Positions 45,112 through 54,593 are shown, counted from the stretch's first letter. The stretch is 64,000 bases of DNA from Nitrospira sp. (GCA_022842445.1 JALHPO010000005.1:186001-250000), one strand, 5' to 3'. The notes: generated from the letters alone by a model not told the origin. Numbers and translations: made by a program.

Positions 45112-46278
45112 ATCGAAAACACACAGCAGTCCGAATACCAAGAGATGTTGTGACGGAGCGAGCCCGAAGACGCCGGGACTGATCTCGCCCCTCCTGAAAA
45201 ACCCGCCCCCGACACCGGTCGATTCGTCATAGCGATGTTCCACCCGCAGCATCGTGTTGGTCCACCGATACGGAAGCTTGTATTCAATCGTAGATGTAAT
45301 GGCCTTCACAAACTGTTCCGCTCCGGTCCAGCGCCCGTTCCGGTCCCAGTAGAACTCCGGGCGCAACGCCACGGACCAGGGACCGGCCACATGCCACTTC
45401 ACCATCAGATTGCCGCCCATCACGAAAGCCCGCGGACTTCCCGGCTGATCGGCTATATTCTCGGTCCCGGCATCGTAGGAGGCAGCCACCGTGACCTCGT
45501 CGCCTTTCCACTCAAGAATATGATTCCCATAGAAGCGCCAGAATTCTAACGAGGCATCTGTTTGGTCCGGCCCCCAATAGAGAGTCTGCATTGCGGTCAA
45601 TCGGGGAGTCAGCGCATAAGACCACTTCCCACCATAGGAGGGCTGTGCAACCGTGTAGGCCAGATGATAGTAGCGATTGATAACGAATGCCGTCACCGTC
45701 AAGCGGTCGTTCACCGGATAGGCGGCGTTCACTCCGAACATCATGTACGGCGTGTTATCGGCGATCCAGGAACGCGTATAATTCGTGTTGTCCTTGGCAT
45801 AGAGCGATTCATACCCCATCAGACTGTTGAACAAACCCGCCGTAACTGTCAGACCATTGCCTACCGGCGCCAGGTAGGAGGCATTGGCACGATGGAGATG
45901 CCTGAGCACATCCGCGCCATCGACTTTCTTCTCTCCCAGCAGAAACGCAAAATCCACGGAGTCATAGCCACCCTGCACCCCCAGCTCCATTCCCCAGCGC
46001 GAGGCCTCCGTCGAGTCCTTGCGCACATAGGCCAGCACCATATTGGGAGCCGCTTGGTTGTGCCGAGACGCCGTGGTGCGGCTGCGCCAGAGATTGTTTT
46101 CCGGAACGTTGAAATTGACGATGCCGCCGATGTCGAGATACGCGCCATAGCGCCAGCCTCCGGATGATATGGCCTGGTCTGTGGCTAGAGACGGTTCCTT
46201 CTCCGACGCACCCAGCGCGTTTGCGGTCGGAGACACCAGCGCCACGAAAAACAGCAGATAGAACGACATCATGCTCAT
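45103..46278 (-). CDS. Outer-membrane beta-barrel protein (porin-like)
   Basis: 391 residues with a signal peptide and many alternating aromatic/polar strands (YGAYLDIGGIVNFNVPENN; GLTVTAGLFNSLMGYESLYA), the pattern of the OmpL-like 'beta-barrel porin' family. Ends on a strand-like segment. The ATG at 46278 is taken; a TTG five codons earlier is possible. MITE copy B lies upstream. Confidence 0.8.
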   Translation of the reverse strand: MSMMSFYLLFFVALVSPTANALGASEKEPSLATDQAISSGGWRYGAYLDIGGIVNFNVPENNLWRSRTTASRHNQAAPNMVLAYVRKDSTEASRWGMELGVQGGYDSVDFAFLLGEKKVDGADVLRHLHRANASYLAPVGNGLTVTAGLFNSLMGYESLYAKDNTNYTRSWIADNTPYMMFGVNAAYPVNDRLTVTAFVINRYYHLAYTVAQPSYGGKWSYALTPRLTAMQTLYWGPDQTDASLEFWRFYGNHILEWKGDEVTVAASYDAGTENIADQPGSPRAFVMGGNLMVKWHVAGPWSVALRPEFYWDRNGRWTGAEQFVKAITSTIEYKLPYRWTNTMLRVEHRYDESTGVGGGFFRRGEISPGVFGLAPSQHLLVFGLLCVFDSP

Positions 46279-46360
46279 GCACTCACTACGCAAGGCGATA
46301 CCCGCCCCTCGGCGGGCCCATCGTAGAAGAGTTCTCGTACGCGCACAAGGAGGAAGGGAT

Positions 46361-46555
46361 TAGCCCGCATTATTCATGACGGTTCGTCGCGAAATCGCGC
46401 AGTCGCATAGCGAGACGGGCACGCGGAGCCCCGAGGAACCGAGGCATACTTGAAACAGTATGTCGAGGTTGCGAGGGGTGAGCCTGCCCGCCGAAGGATC
46501 GTCGCAGCAGCGAATCCGCGATTGCAGCAGAAGCGTTCATGAACAATGCGGGCTA
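46361..46555 (+). mobile_element. MITE-like element, copy B
   Basis: 195 bp, TAGCCCGCATTATTCATGA at the left and TTCATGAACAATGCGGGCTA at the right. The internal segment (GAGGCATACTTGAAACAGTA) is shared with copies A and C. The right-hand TA-G, read on the minus strand, is the stop codon of the metalloprotease gene at 46553. Confidence 0.82.
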
Positions 46556-47305
46556 GGCAAGCCGGCGATAGTGACGGAGGAGAAGCCATCCGCCCCAGGC
46601 GAAGGAGAGCAGCATCAGCAGGATGCCGGCGTTGTACGCCAGATGAGCCAGACGATGGTCGTACTCCAGCCAGCCAAGCATGGAAAGAATGTTGTTCCAA
46701 TCGTGCCCGTCCGTTTCTTTTCCCGTGACCCCGCCCAACAACATGAGATCCATATCCCGCGCATCGTTGATGTAGGGCGCGACGTCCATGATGCTCTCAG
46801 CCGTCCACCACAAACATACCGACGCACCGAACGGATCACGGGTTTTGATGAGAAAGGTGCCGAGACAAATGAGCGGCATCAGCACCTGCCCTGCGCTCCC
46901 GCCGAGAAACATCATGAATCGTCCGAACGGCATGAAGATCAGGTGGCCCGCTTCGTGAAACGGGAGATTGATCAGATGCAGAAAAGATTCGCCGGTGTAG
47001 TTGCTCTCAAGCGGTGTGAGGATAAACGTACGCCCCCACCAGACAAGGAGCAGAAACACCATCGTCCGGCCGATGAGCGTCAGTGAATCGGTCGCCGTAT
47101 CCGATTCAATCAACCAGTGTTTGGCCGGGACCAGCCACTCGGACTTCGCAAACGACCCCGCCGTCGAAACGACACCCGTTCGTAGCGGCAACGGTCTGTA
47201 CTTGGCGAAAATGATTCCACACCGAAGACACTCCTCCCCCCCATCCTGTCGTTCAGCCTGACAGTTCGGGCAGTGGGACGTCGCTCTCTCAGTTGAAATC
47301 ATCAT
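46553..47305 (-). CDS. Zinc-ribbon membrane protein with HEAGH motif
   Basis: 250 residues. N-terminal zinc ribbon (CPNCQAERQDGGEECLRCG), then about four membrane helices and an HExxH metal site in LPFHEAGHLIFMPFGRFMMF, like M50-type site-2 proteases, though the usual second motif (LDG) is not evident. Its stop TAG is contributed by MITE copy B. A classical S2P gene lies just upstream on the same strand. Confidence 0.82.
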   Translation of the reverse strand: MMISTERATSHCPNCQAERQDGGEECLRCGIIFAKYRPLPLRTGVVSTAGSFAKSEWLVPAKHWLIESDTATDSLTLIGRTMVFLLLVWWGRTFILTPLESNYTGESFLHLINLPFHEAGHLIFMPFGRFMMFLGGSAGQVLMPLICLGTFLIKTRDPFGASVCLWWTAESIMDVAPYINDARDMDLMLLGGVTGKETDGHDWNNILSMLGWLEYDHRLAHLAYNAGILLMLLSFAWGGWLLLRHYRRLA

Positions 47306-47359
47306 CCTACTGTAGGGCTGTGTGCAAAATCGGGCAAGAAAATCCAGCGAATGTTCTGC

Positions 47360-47573
47360 TAGCCCGCATTATTCATGCCGATTCGTGACGAAACCGCTGA
47401 GACGCCAGGCGAGACGGGCGCGTGGAGTCCCGAGAGACCGAGGCATACTTGAAACAGCATGTCGAGGTTGCGAGGGGCGAGCCCGCCCGCTGGCCGCACG
47501 AAGCTCGCGGCCAAGCTTGTCGTAGCGGCGTATCGACGGTTGCAGTAGAAACGCTCATGAATAATGCGGGCTC
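47360..47573 (+). mobile_element. MITE-like element, copy C
   Basis: 214 bp, TAGCCCGCATTATTCATG at the left and CTCATGAATAATGCGGGCT at the right, where the terminal TA has become TC. Longer than A and B owing to extra bases around the GGCCGCACGAAGCTCGCGGC segment. It lies between two protease genes. Confidence 0.8.
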
Positions 47574-47588
47574 AGCCCGTTGGACAGT

Positions 47589-48572
47589 TTATGAATGGAA
47601 GGAGAACGGAACCGGCGCAAAGGTCGAGACGAACACAGCCAGCGCAATCCAGCCGACGATCTTACGGTTACGTCCTAACGGAGCATGGGGATCGCTGACG
47701 GGCGGATGACCAAGCCCCCAGAGCCCCGCCATGACCGCCCATAAAAACCAGCCCGGCCAGCCGGCAAATCCCAGGACGATTAGGATTGGAACCGCGATGA
47801 ACGCCATCGTCCGCTGTCTGCCTCCCCAAAGCGCATAGGCGACATGTCCGCCGTCAAGCTGGCCGATCGGAAGGAGATTGAGTGAGGTGACGAAGAAACC
47901 GAACCAGGCAGCAAAGGCAATCGGATGCAGCACGATATCCGATTCCGGTGAGATCGGCCCGATCACCAGCCATGCCAAAAACTGCAACAGCAACGGTTCC
48001 CCCAGGTGCAACCCAAACGCGGCAGTCCGCTCCACAACGGTCGAAAGATTCAGTCCTACGATCAGCACGACAACGGCAACAATAAACCCGGCCAGCGGGC
48101 CGGCGACCCCGATGTCGAACAGGGCGCGGCGATCCATAATGGGTCCGCGCATGCGGATGATGGCGCCGAACGTTCCGATGAAATGGGGTGGCCCGGGAAT
48201 GAATAACGGCAGCGAGGCTGGCACTCCGTGAATCCTGGATAACAGATAGTGGCCGAATTCGTGCGTCGCCAGAATGAATAAAAGCGCCGCCGCAAAAGGA
48301 AGCCCTCGCCACAATGCCTCCGGATGTTCCAGCAGAAAATTCAGCGGCCCGCGGGCCGTCCCGCTGTACGATTGATAGGCGCCTGCCCATAAAGTTGTGA
48401 AGCAGGTCAGCAGAAACAGGCCGACGGGGAGCGCCCATGCTGAAAAAACAGACGGCGCTTCTTCATCGGCTTCGACCTCGCTGTCGATGGTCTGGGCGAC
48501 GGCATCCGGTTCTTCCACAGTTTCCGCCTCACTCCGGATGCGTCGTTGATCGTCCTCCCCTAATCCATCCAT
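47589..48572 (-). CDS. Site-2 protease family (M50) membrane protein
   Basis: 327 residues with an acidic cytoplasmic N-terminus (about 40 residues), about six to eight membrane helices, the zinc site ATHEFGHYLLSRIHG and the second ligand motif LPIGQLDGGHVAYAL. It cleaves membrane-embedded substrates in regulated proteolysis; the substrate is unknown. The MBL-fold gene is adjacent upstream, 27 bases away. Confidence 0.92.
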   Translation of the reverse strand: MDGLGEDDQRRIRSEAETVEEPDAVAQTIDSEVEADEEAPSVFSAWALPVGLFLLTCFTTLWAGAYQSYSGTARGPLNFLLEHPEALWRGLPFAAALLFILATHEFGHYLLSRIHGVPASLPLFIPGPPHFIGTFGAIIRMRGPIMDRRALFDIGVAGPLAGFIVAVVVLIVGLNLSTVVERTAAFGLHLGEPLLLQFLAWLVIGPISPESDIVLHPIAFAAWFGFFVTSLNLLPIGQLDGGHVAYALWGGRQRTMAFIAVPILIVLGFAGWPGWFLWAVMAGLWGLGHPPVSDPHAPLGRNRKIVGWIALAVFVSTFAPVPFSFHS

Positions 48573-48599
48573 GAAGTCCCTGATTGTTTGTCGGGTTTG

Positions 48600-49448
48600 T
48601 TATTCGACGGTCACGAACGAGTTATGCTCCAGTTCCTCGGCCACAGTCGTGGCAGGACCGTGGCCCGGCAAAAGGCGATAGTTCGGCGGAAGTGCGAACA
48701 GACGTCTGCGCACCGAATCAAGGTGCGTGGCGTACAGATGGCTCGGATTGGATCGACCGATCGATCCGGCAAAGAGTGTGTCGCCGACAAAGCAGACCGG
48801 CTGCTTGGGGTCATCTATCCGATAACAGATTCCGCCTGGTGTATGGCCTGGAGTCGTGAGGCAGTGAACCCTCCGGCGGCCGACCTTGATGGCGCAGCCG
48901 TCCGCAGGCACAACCAGCAGCTCCGCCCGTGGTTTCCAATTCAACAGGTCAGTATCGTCCGGCCCCAAATAGACCGGAACTTCCCGATACGTGAGAATGC
49001 GATCGATTCCCTCGGCATGATCGGCATGCCCGTGCGTCAGACAAATCCCCACAAGACGCAGGTCGCGTTTGTTCAGCACCTCGATCATGACAGACGCATT
49101 GTAGGCCGTATCGATCAGCAGGGCCTCACCCTCGTCATGAACGATGTAGCCCTGTACACCATAGCCGCCGATCGAGCCGTGCACCGTCTCGATCCAGTCC
49201 GGTTGGCGTTGCGCGACCGGCTCCCATTTGTCGATCGCAATCTGCGCAAGCGGCTCACTCCGCAAACCCAGCGCATTGGCAAGCGCGAGGAGTTCCGCTC
49301 GATCACGCGCCTGCTCTCCCCGTTCCAGCGCCGCGATTACTCCATCGGACAACCCGGCCCTGCGCGAGACATCGCCGGCCGAAAGCCCCAGACCTGTACG
49401 GGCTTTTTTCAGAATGTCACAGCAATCGTCTTCAAGCGGCACGATCAC
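48600..49448 (-). CDS. HTH-metallo-beta-lactamase fold fusion protein
   Basis: About 282 residues from a GTG start. Residues ~5-65 are an XRE-type helix-turn-helix (ILKKARTGLGLSAGDVSRRA, GLSDGVIAALERGEQ). The rest is an MBL-fold hydrolase with the metal motif THGHADH, further His in TTPGHTPGG and Asp in CFVGDTLFAG, close to glyoxalase II-like enzymes. The longer frame upstream runs through a TATGGC heptamer repeat, so the GTG after it is the more likely start; no good ribosome site is visible. Confidence 0.85.
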   Translation of the reverse strand: MIVPLEDDCCDILKKARTGLGLSAGDVSRRAGLSDGVIAALERGEQARDRAELLALANALGLRSEPLAQIAIDKWEPVAQRQPDWIETVHGSIGGYGVQGYIVHDEGEALLIDTAYNASVMIEVLNKRDLRLVGICLTHGHADHAEGIDRILTYREVPVYLGPDDTDLLNWKPRAELLVVPADGCAIKVGRRRVHCLTTPGHTPGGICYRIDDPKQPVCFVGDTLFAGSIGRSNPSHLYATHLDSVRRRLFALPPNYRLLPGHGPATTVAEELEHNSFVTVE

Positions 49449-49452
49449 CCCA

Positions 49453-49479
49453 GAGCTTATGGCTGATGGCGTATGGCAC
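49453..49479 (+). repeat. Heptamer repeat (TATGGC type), single arm
   Basis: GAGC followed by TTATGGC, TGATGGC, GTATGGC units. It lies immediately upstream of the HTH-MBL gene, on the opposite strand to its coding direction. Confidence 0.65.
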
Positions 49480-49733
49480 GGACATGGCGCCACCAATTCT
49501 GGCCCGGAAAGCTATTGTGTTCTCGCCGGCTGGAAGCGACGGGCACGGAGGCGTTCGCCATAGCGTCGCGGCGGTCCAACAGCTGCAATCGATAGCGCGC
49601 GACGGCATTGCGACGTTGCGTCGCAGCCTCAGAGGAGTGCGCGGCCAAATAAGAAATCACTTCAGTCGCCATACAACCCCATCGTATTATGGCGATGCCG
49701 GAGCTGCCTCGCTTCGTCAGGCGAGAAATCTCT

Positions 49734-51146
49734 TCACCCCTCCGGAACCAGCTTGATCTCTTTCACCTCGCCGAAAGTCGAGAGCGCGGCCGGCAGGGTC
49801 TTGCCCGATCCGACGGCGACGATTTTCAGACGATCCGGATAGAGATGCTTCTTGGCAGCCGCCAGGATCTCCTCTTTGGTCAGCTTCACGACCTTGTCGC
49901 GCAGCTGTTGCAGAAAGTCCTTCGGCAGCCCGTCGTACTCCAGCTCGATCAGGCGGTTCACAATCGCCGAGGGGCTGGAGAACGAAAAGATGAACGAATT
50001 CACGTACGCGTCTTTCGCCTCCGCCAGCTCCGTATCGCTCACGAGTTCCGTGCGCATGCGCTCGATATTCGCCAGAAACCGCTCGATGACTTCCTGCGTG
50101 GAGACCGATTTGGTCTCGGCCCGCACCAGCCAGATCCCCTGATCATGCACCCCGGTATTGAGCCGGCTGCCGACGGAATACGCCAGGCCGCGTTTGGTTC
50201 GGACATCGTTGAAAATGCGGCTGCGGAAGGAGCTGCCGCCCAAGATGTCGTTTGCAATCGCCAATGAGACATAATCGGGGTCGTGCTCTTTGATCGACAA
50301 ATGGCCCACGCGCAGATGAGTCTGCGTCGTGTCTTTGTCGATGAACCAGACCTCCGGCTTCCCCGCATCGCTCTCCGGCACGTCGGCGATCTTCAACTCC
50401 GGAACCGCGCCTTTCTTCCAATCGCCGAACGCGTCTCGCAACGCCGCAAGCATCGCCTCTTTCTTGAAGTCGCCGGTCACACCCAGAATGATGCCGTTGG
50501 GATGAATCGTGCTACGGTGAAACGCGACCAGATCCTCTCTGGTAATGCGCCGTACTGAATCGATCGTACTCTCCCGCGCGGTCGGATGTTCCGCGCCGTA
50601 GAGCAGCTTGATGAATTCTCGGCCCACAATGGAACCGGGATTATCCTGGCGGCGGCGGATCCCTTCGATCGCCTGTAATTTGGCCAATTCGAGGCGCGCC
50701 GGCTCGAACGCCGGAGTCCGGATGAGCGCGGCGAAGATCTGCAACCCCCGCTTCAGATCTTTGCTTAACACGTCGAGCGAGGCAGACCCCGATTGTCTGC
50801 CGATACCGATGCTGACATCGCCCGCAAACTGTTCCAGTGCTTCATCGACTTCTTCCGCCGAGAAGCCCCCGCCCCCTCCGGTGCGCATCACCGATCCGGT
50901 CAAGGCCGCAAGACCGACCTTATCGGCCGGATCAAGCCAACTTCCTGTTCGCATCGTGGCCGTCATGGTAATCAACGGGAGTTCGTGGTCTTCCAACAAA
51001 TACACGACCATGCCATTGTCGAGCACGATCCGTTCCGGGTCAGGCGGCAAGAACTCAACGGGTTTGAAGGTCATCGTCCGAGGATCGCCGAGCGCCACCC
51101 CCCCCGCGCAACCCGCCACAACCGATGCCAAAAGGACAATTGCCAT
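49734..51146 (-). CDS. M16 family peptidase subunit, non-catalytic type
   Basis: 470 residues with a lipoprotein signal (VLLASVVAGCAGG). Insulinase-fold halves are visible (VYLLEDHELPLITMTATMRT; AYSVGSRLNTGVHDQGIWLV), but the HxxEH zinc motif is absent; the equivalent stretch reads GLAALTGSVMRTGG. It pairs with the catalytic M16 gene directly upstream, as in two-subunit M16B proteases. Codons before 51146 fall in a CCCCTTA heptamer repeat and are unlikely to be translated. Confidence 0.9.
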   Translation of the reverse strand: MAIVLLASVVAGCAGGVALGDPRTMTFKPVEFLPPDPERIVLDNGMVVYLLEDHELPLITMTATMRTGSWLDPADKVGLAALTGSVMRTGGGGGFSAEEVDEALEQFAGDVSIGIGRQSGSASLDVLSKDLKRGLQIFAALIRTPAFEPARLELAKLQAIEGIRRRQDNPGSIVGREFIKLLYGAEHPTARESTIDSVRRITREDLVAFHRSTIHPNGIILGVTGDFKKEAMLAALRDAFGDWKKGAVPELKIADVPESDAGKPEVWFIDKDTTQTHLRVGHLSIKEHDPDYVSLAIANDILGGSSFRSRIFNDVRTKRGLAYSVGSRLNTGVHDQGIWLVRAETKSVSTQEVIERFLANIERMRTELVSDTELAEAKDAYVNSFIFSFSSPSAIVNRLIELEYDGLPKDFLQQLRDKVVKLTKEEILAAAKKHLYPDRLKIVAVGSGKTLPAALSTFGEVKEIKLVPEG

Positions 51147-51181
51147 CCCAAGAAAACTCAGCGTTCCGACACCCCTCCCCC

Positions 51182-51241
51182 CTACCCCCTCACGCCTCAC
51201 CTGAGTCCCATCGCCCCTTACCCCTAACCCCTTACCCCTTA
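51182..51241 (+). repeat. CCCCTTA heptamer repeat
   Basis: Four exact-step units (CCCCTTA, CCCCTAA, CCCCTTA, CCCCTTA at 51214-51241) preceded by degenerate units (CGCCTCA, CCTGAGT). It fills the gap between the two M16 genes. Confidence 0.75.
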
Positions 51242-51247
51242 CCATCC

Positions 51248-52846
51248 TCACTGTGCCACCCCATTGTTCTGCGTTGCGGCTAGGGCTTTGCCGTTGCTCT
51301 TTTTAACCAGCATTCCAACCGTCCGATTCGACTTCGTAAAATACTGGGCCGCGACACGCTGTACATCGGCGGGGGTCACCGCGGCAACCCTGTCACGAGA
51401 CCTCAGGATGTCGCGCCAATCGCCGGCCACCGCTTGATACATCGCCAGCTGGGACGCCAGACCGCTGTTGGACCGCAGTGCACGCACCATATCGGCATCC
51501 AGATTATTGATCACCCGCTCAAGTTCCTTGGGTGAAACCGGCTCTCGCTTCAGCCGTTCCAACTCCTCATAGATCGCCGCTTCCAGTTCGGCCGTCGTAT
51601 GGGGCGCCAGCGGCGTCGCCATAATGATGAACAGATTGGGTGCGCGCACACCCGGATGGCTCGCATCTGAACGGACCGAGGCCGCCAGCCTCTGTTCCCG
51701 TACCAGTCTCCGATGAAGGCGGGAGGTGAGCCCATCGGAGAGCACCGCATCGATGACATCGAACACATCATCATCCGGATGTCCCAACCCCGGCTTATGA
51801 TATCCGATGACCATTGACGGCTCCGCGTCGAACTCCACCTCCACCCGCCGCTCACCTCGCTGATCCGGCTCCACTGCCACCCGTGCCGACGACTGGGGCG
51901 CCGCGGGGATCTTCCCGAACGTGCGTTCGATCAAGGCAATCGTTTCTTCGGGATTGAGATCGCCGACCAGTGAGATCGTGGCACGATTCGGCCCATAGTG
52001 GGTTTTGAAAAAGGCTTCGGTTTCGTCCGGCGTCAACGACAAGATATCCGATCCCCAGCCGATCGTCGGCACCCCATAGCCGTGCGCGCGGAACGCCGCC
52101 GAAGTGAATGTTTCAAACAACAACCCATTCGGACTGTCCTCGTTGCGCAACCGCCGTTCTTCCATGACTACGCCGCGTTCTTTATAGAATTCCCGCAACA
52201 CAGGACTGGCCATACGGTCGGATTCCACTGCGGCCCACAATGGGAGACGATTGGCCGGCAGGCTGATCGTGTAGCGGGTGAGGTCTTTGCCGGTGGACGC
52301 ATTGAATCCCACCCCTCCATGCCGTTGATAGAGCAGCGCCACTTCATTGCCGACGACGTATTGGGACGCCTGCGCTTGCAGATCCGTAAACCGCTTCTGT
52401 AGAACATCGACCGCGGCCTGCTCTTCGGCCGTCGCCCCGCCGGTCTTCTTGACGATCTCGCGCTGACGTTGTTCCAGTTCAGTGCCGACGCGAGCCAATT
52501 CATCGAGAATCGGCTTCTCCTTCTCATAATCCTTGGTGCCGACTATTCTGGTGCCCTTGAACGCCATGTGCTCATACAAGTGGGCGAGCCCCGTCTGTCC
52601 CACCTGCTCATTGATCCCGCCGACAGCGAAGGTGATGTTGATCGACACCACCGGCGTCTGATGACGCTCGACCATCAGTACCGTCAAACCATTGGCCAGC
52701 TTGTGTTCAATCACACGTTCCGCCAGACTGGGCGACGCGGCAGACAGCACGTGGGCATTGAAGACAAGACTAAGGGCCATGGCAAAAGCGCAGATTGTGA
52801 AGCGTGCGGTGTGAAGCCCGGCAAGGACGCAGGATAGATTTCTCAT
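51248..52846 (-). CDS. M16 family zinc peptidase, catalytic subunit
   Basis: 532 residues with a signal peptide (FTICAFAMALSLVFNAHVLS). The inverted zinc motif is in GLAHLYEHMAFKGT (HxxEH), followed by a downstream Glu within the VVMEERRLRNEDSP region. A charged coiled segment (about 130-180) is inserted after the active site. Acts in the periplasm with the non-catalytic partner encoded downstream. Start chosen to place the signal peptide; upstream codons are possible but unsupported. Confidence 0.9.
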   Translation of the reverse strand: MRNLSCVLAGLHTARFTICAFAMALSLVFNAHVLSAASPSLAERVIEHKLANGLTVLMVERHQTPVVSINITFAVGGINEQVGQTGLAHLYEHMAFKGTRIVGTKDYEKEKPILDELARVGTELEQRQREIVKKTGGATAEEQAAVDVLQKRFTDLQAQASQYVVGNEVALLYQRHGGVGFNASTGKDLTRYTISLPANRLPLWAAVESDRMASPVLREFYKERGVVMEERRLRNEDSPNGLLFETFTSAAFRAHGYGVPTIGWGSDILSLTPDETEAFFKTHYGPNRATISLVGDLNPEETIALIERTFGKIPAAPQSSARVAVEPDQRGERRVEVEFDAEPSMVIGYHKPGLGHPDDDVFDVIDAVLSDGLTSRLHRRLVREQRLAASVRSDASHPGVRAPNLFIIMATPLAPHTTAELEAAIYEELERLKREPVSPKELERVINNLDADMVRALRSNSGLASQLAMYQAVAGDWRDILRSRDRVAAVTPADVQRVAAQYFTKSNRTVGMLVKKSNGKALAATQNNGVAQ

Positions 52847-52935
52847 GCAGGAGGCGGGACTTGCTTCATCAACCCTCTCTTGTTTCGGCGGCTTTGCGAG
52901 ATACACTTCACGAAATACGAGCGACGATCGAACGA

Positions 52936-53583
52936 TCATATAAAGATCTCCATCAGTTCCTCCGGCCGTTCAATGAACCAATCAGGCTGACAGGCCGCCA
53001 TCTTGTCCCGATTTCCCATCCCGTAGCCGACTGCACAGACGCGGATGCCGGCATTGTGGCCGCCGTTGATGTCGTTGGTGCTGTCTCCCACCAGAACGGC
53101 CTGATCTTTCGAGACATTCAACTGTTCCATGACATGCAGCAACATGCCCGGTTCCGGCTTGAGCCCGAACCCGTTGTCACCGCCGACGAGATACGTGAAA
53201 TGCTGTGCGCCTAACCCGTTCAAGATGACACGCGTATATTCGATCGACTTGTTGGTGGCGACGGCCTTCTGTTTATGCGCGAAGTGGCGCAGCATGGGTT
53301 CAATACCAGGGAAAAAAGTCGTCCGATCCAGGCAATGGGCGAGGTAATGGCCGCGGAACACCTTGAGAGCATCTTCGAAGCTGGTTCGGCCCTCCTCCCC
53401 TACTGCGAGACGCAGCAACTTCTTCACGCCATCGCCGACGAATCCGAAAATCTCTTCCAACGGGCGTTCCGGCAAACCCAACTCGGCCAAGGTCAAATTC
53501 ACGGACTTTGCGATATCCCACTTGGACTCGATCAGTGTGCCGTCAAGATCGAAGATGAGCAACTGTACGGACGTCTTCCCCAT
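52936..53583 (-). CDS. gph: HAD-family phosphoglycolate phosphatase-like hydrolase
   Basis: 215 residues. Nucleophile motif FDLDGTLIESKWDI (Asp11 and 13 region), motif II VATNKS, motif III Lys in FGLKPEPG and motif IV VLVGDSTNDINGG. These are typical of phosphoglycolate phosphatase, but close HADs act on other phosphates. Its ATG directly follows the stop of the upstream gene (TAAATG), so it is cotranscribed with it. Confidence 0.88.
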   Translation of the reverse strand: MGKTSVQLLIFDLDGTLIESKWDIAKSVNLTLAELGLPERPLEEIFGFVGDGVKKLLRLAVGEEGRTSFEDALKVFRGHYLAHCLDRTTFFPGIEPMLRHFAHKQKAVATNKSIEYTRVILNGLGAQHFTYLVGGDNGFGLKPEPGMLLHVMEQLNVSKDQAVLVGDSTNDINGGHNAGIRVCAVGYGMGNRDKMAACQPDWFIERPEELMEIFI

Positions 53584-54213
53584 TTATCTCGCCTTTCGTA
53601 AGGAACCTTCAAGCGCCGCCAGGACACCGCGCTGTGCCGCATCCTGCTCATGGAGCGCAGCTTCGCGCGCAAAGTTCACCATCCGCGGCACTCCGATATG
53701 AGGAGGAATCACCGGCTCGACGATACGCCAGCTGTTTCGCACGGCCTTCACATGGAACCGCACTTCTTCCGTCTTATCCTCAGGCACAAAGACCGCAGAC
53801 TTGAAATTGACAGACCCCCGAACCCGAAAGGTGACGGGTATGATAATGTCCATATTGTCGATGATGGTCCACTGCCGGTAATCCTCCGGCACCGTGGCCT
53901 CCTGAATCACCACGACATGGTCCCACGACGGCTCTTCTTTCCAATCGACATACGGGGCGAGCACATCGAATCCCATAGCCTCCAGGCGGGCGCCTTTCTG
54001 ATCCAAACGCACGTACCGCTTAACGATCTCGGCGGGAGACCGTTTCAGCGAGCCGCTCTGGGTGAACCCGGTCTGGGCTTGTCCATCACCGGCAGTCGCA
54101 ACCAGGCCGAGGACGACACACACCACAACGGCATAACCCACATACCTGACGACTGAATCGGGCACATTCCGGCGGACCGGATCAATCACAGGGGCAAGGC
54201 GTGAACTCCGCAC
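53584..54213 (-). CDS. Hypothetical exported protein
   Basis: 209 residues with a membrane/signal segment (VGYAVVVCVVLGLVATAGDG) near the N-terminus. The mature part has an EIVKRYVRLDQKGARLEAMG helix and beta-rich core; family not recognised, though the layout resembles nuclear-transport-factor-2-like folds (inference). Directly abuts the phosphatase gene downstream. Confidence 0.75.
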   Translation of the reverse strand: MRSSRLAPVIDPVRRNVPDSVVRYVGYAVVVCVVLGLVATAGDGQAQTGFTQSGSLKRSPAEIVKRYVRLDQKGARLEAMGFDVLAPYVDWKEEPSWDHVVVIQEATVPEDYRQWTIIDNMDIIIPVTFRVRGSVNFKSAVFVPEDKTEEVRFHVKAVRNSWRIVEPVIPPHIGVPRMVNFAREAALHEQDAAQRGVLAALEGSLRKAR

Positions 54214-54593
54214 AATAGATACCCTTCGTTCTCTCGTTCAATCCGGGAATCTCAGAATGGCCGTATGATATGAAATGTATCGCACGGTCGACGGCGAGTG
54301 TCAGCCGAGTCGAGACGTATTCTAGCAAACAGCCACCGAGACATCCAGGCAGGCTTGCCATCCATACAGATCGCTGTGTATCTGCCACCGGGACACACAG
54401 GATGGCCACACATCTGTGTCATCTTTGTGTGCAGGTCCGGTTCACCTGGCTGAGCGTTTTGAACAAAAGCGACGGGTGAGAGATCCCGCACGCGGTCAAG
54501 ATTGCCTGGGGGTCTGTCGGCGGAGGCAGGAACAGTCTTTGTGAATAGACCAGGTTAGAAGTCTGAAGCGGAGTAGCCGACGATGCCGTCGGC
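54214..54593. other. Intergenic region
   Basis: About 380 bases. Two overlapping minus-strand frames (54182-54409 and 54252-54491) lack a ribosome site and any known motif. The stretch near 54400-54450 is rich in CACA/TGTG and could fold, but no defined element is seen. Confidence 0.45.

Noticed and set aside
43250..47573. CRISPR array from regularly placed repeats
   Set aside because: Only three long elements with inverted ends and kilobase spacing; no short direct repeats with spacers and no cas genes.
54182..54491. Two overlapping minus-strand frames with Cys-rich translations
   Set aside because: No Shine-Dalgarno sequence and no recognisable family; likely chance frames.
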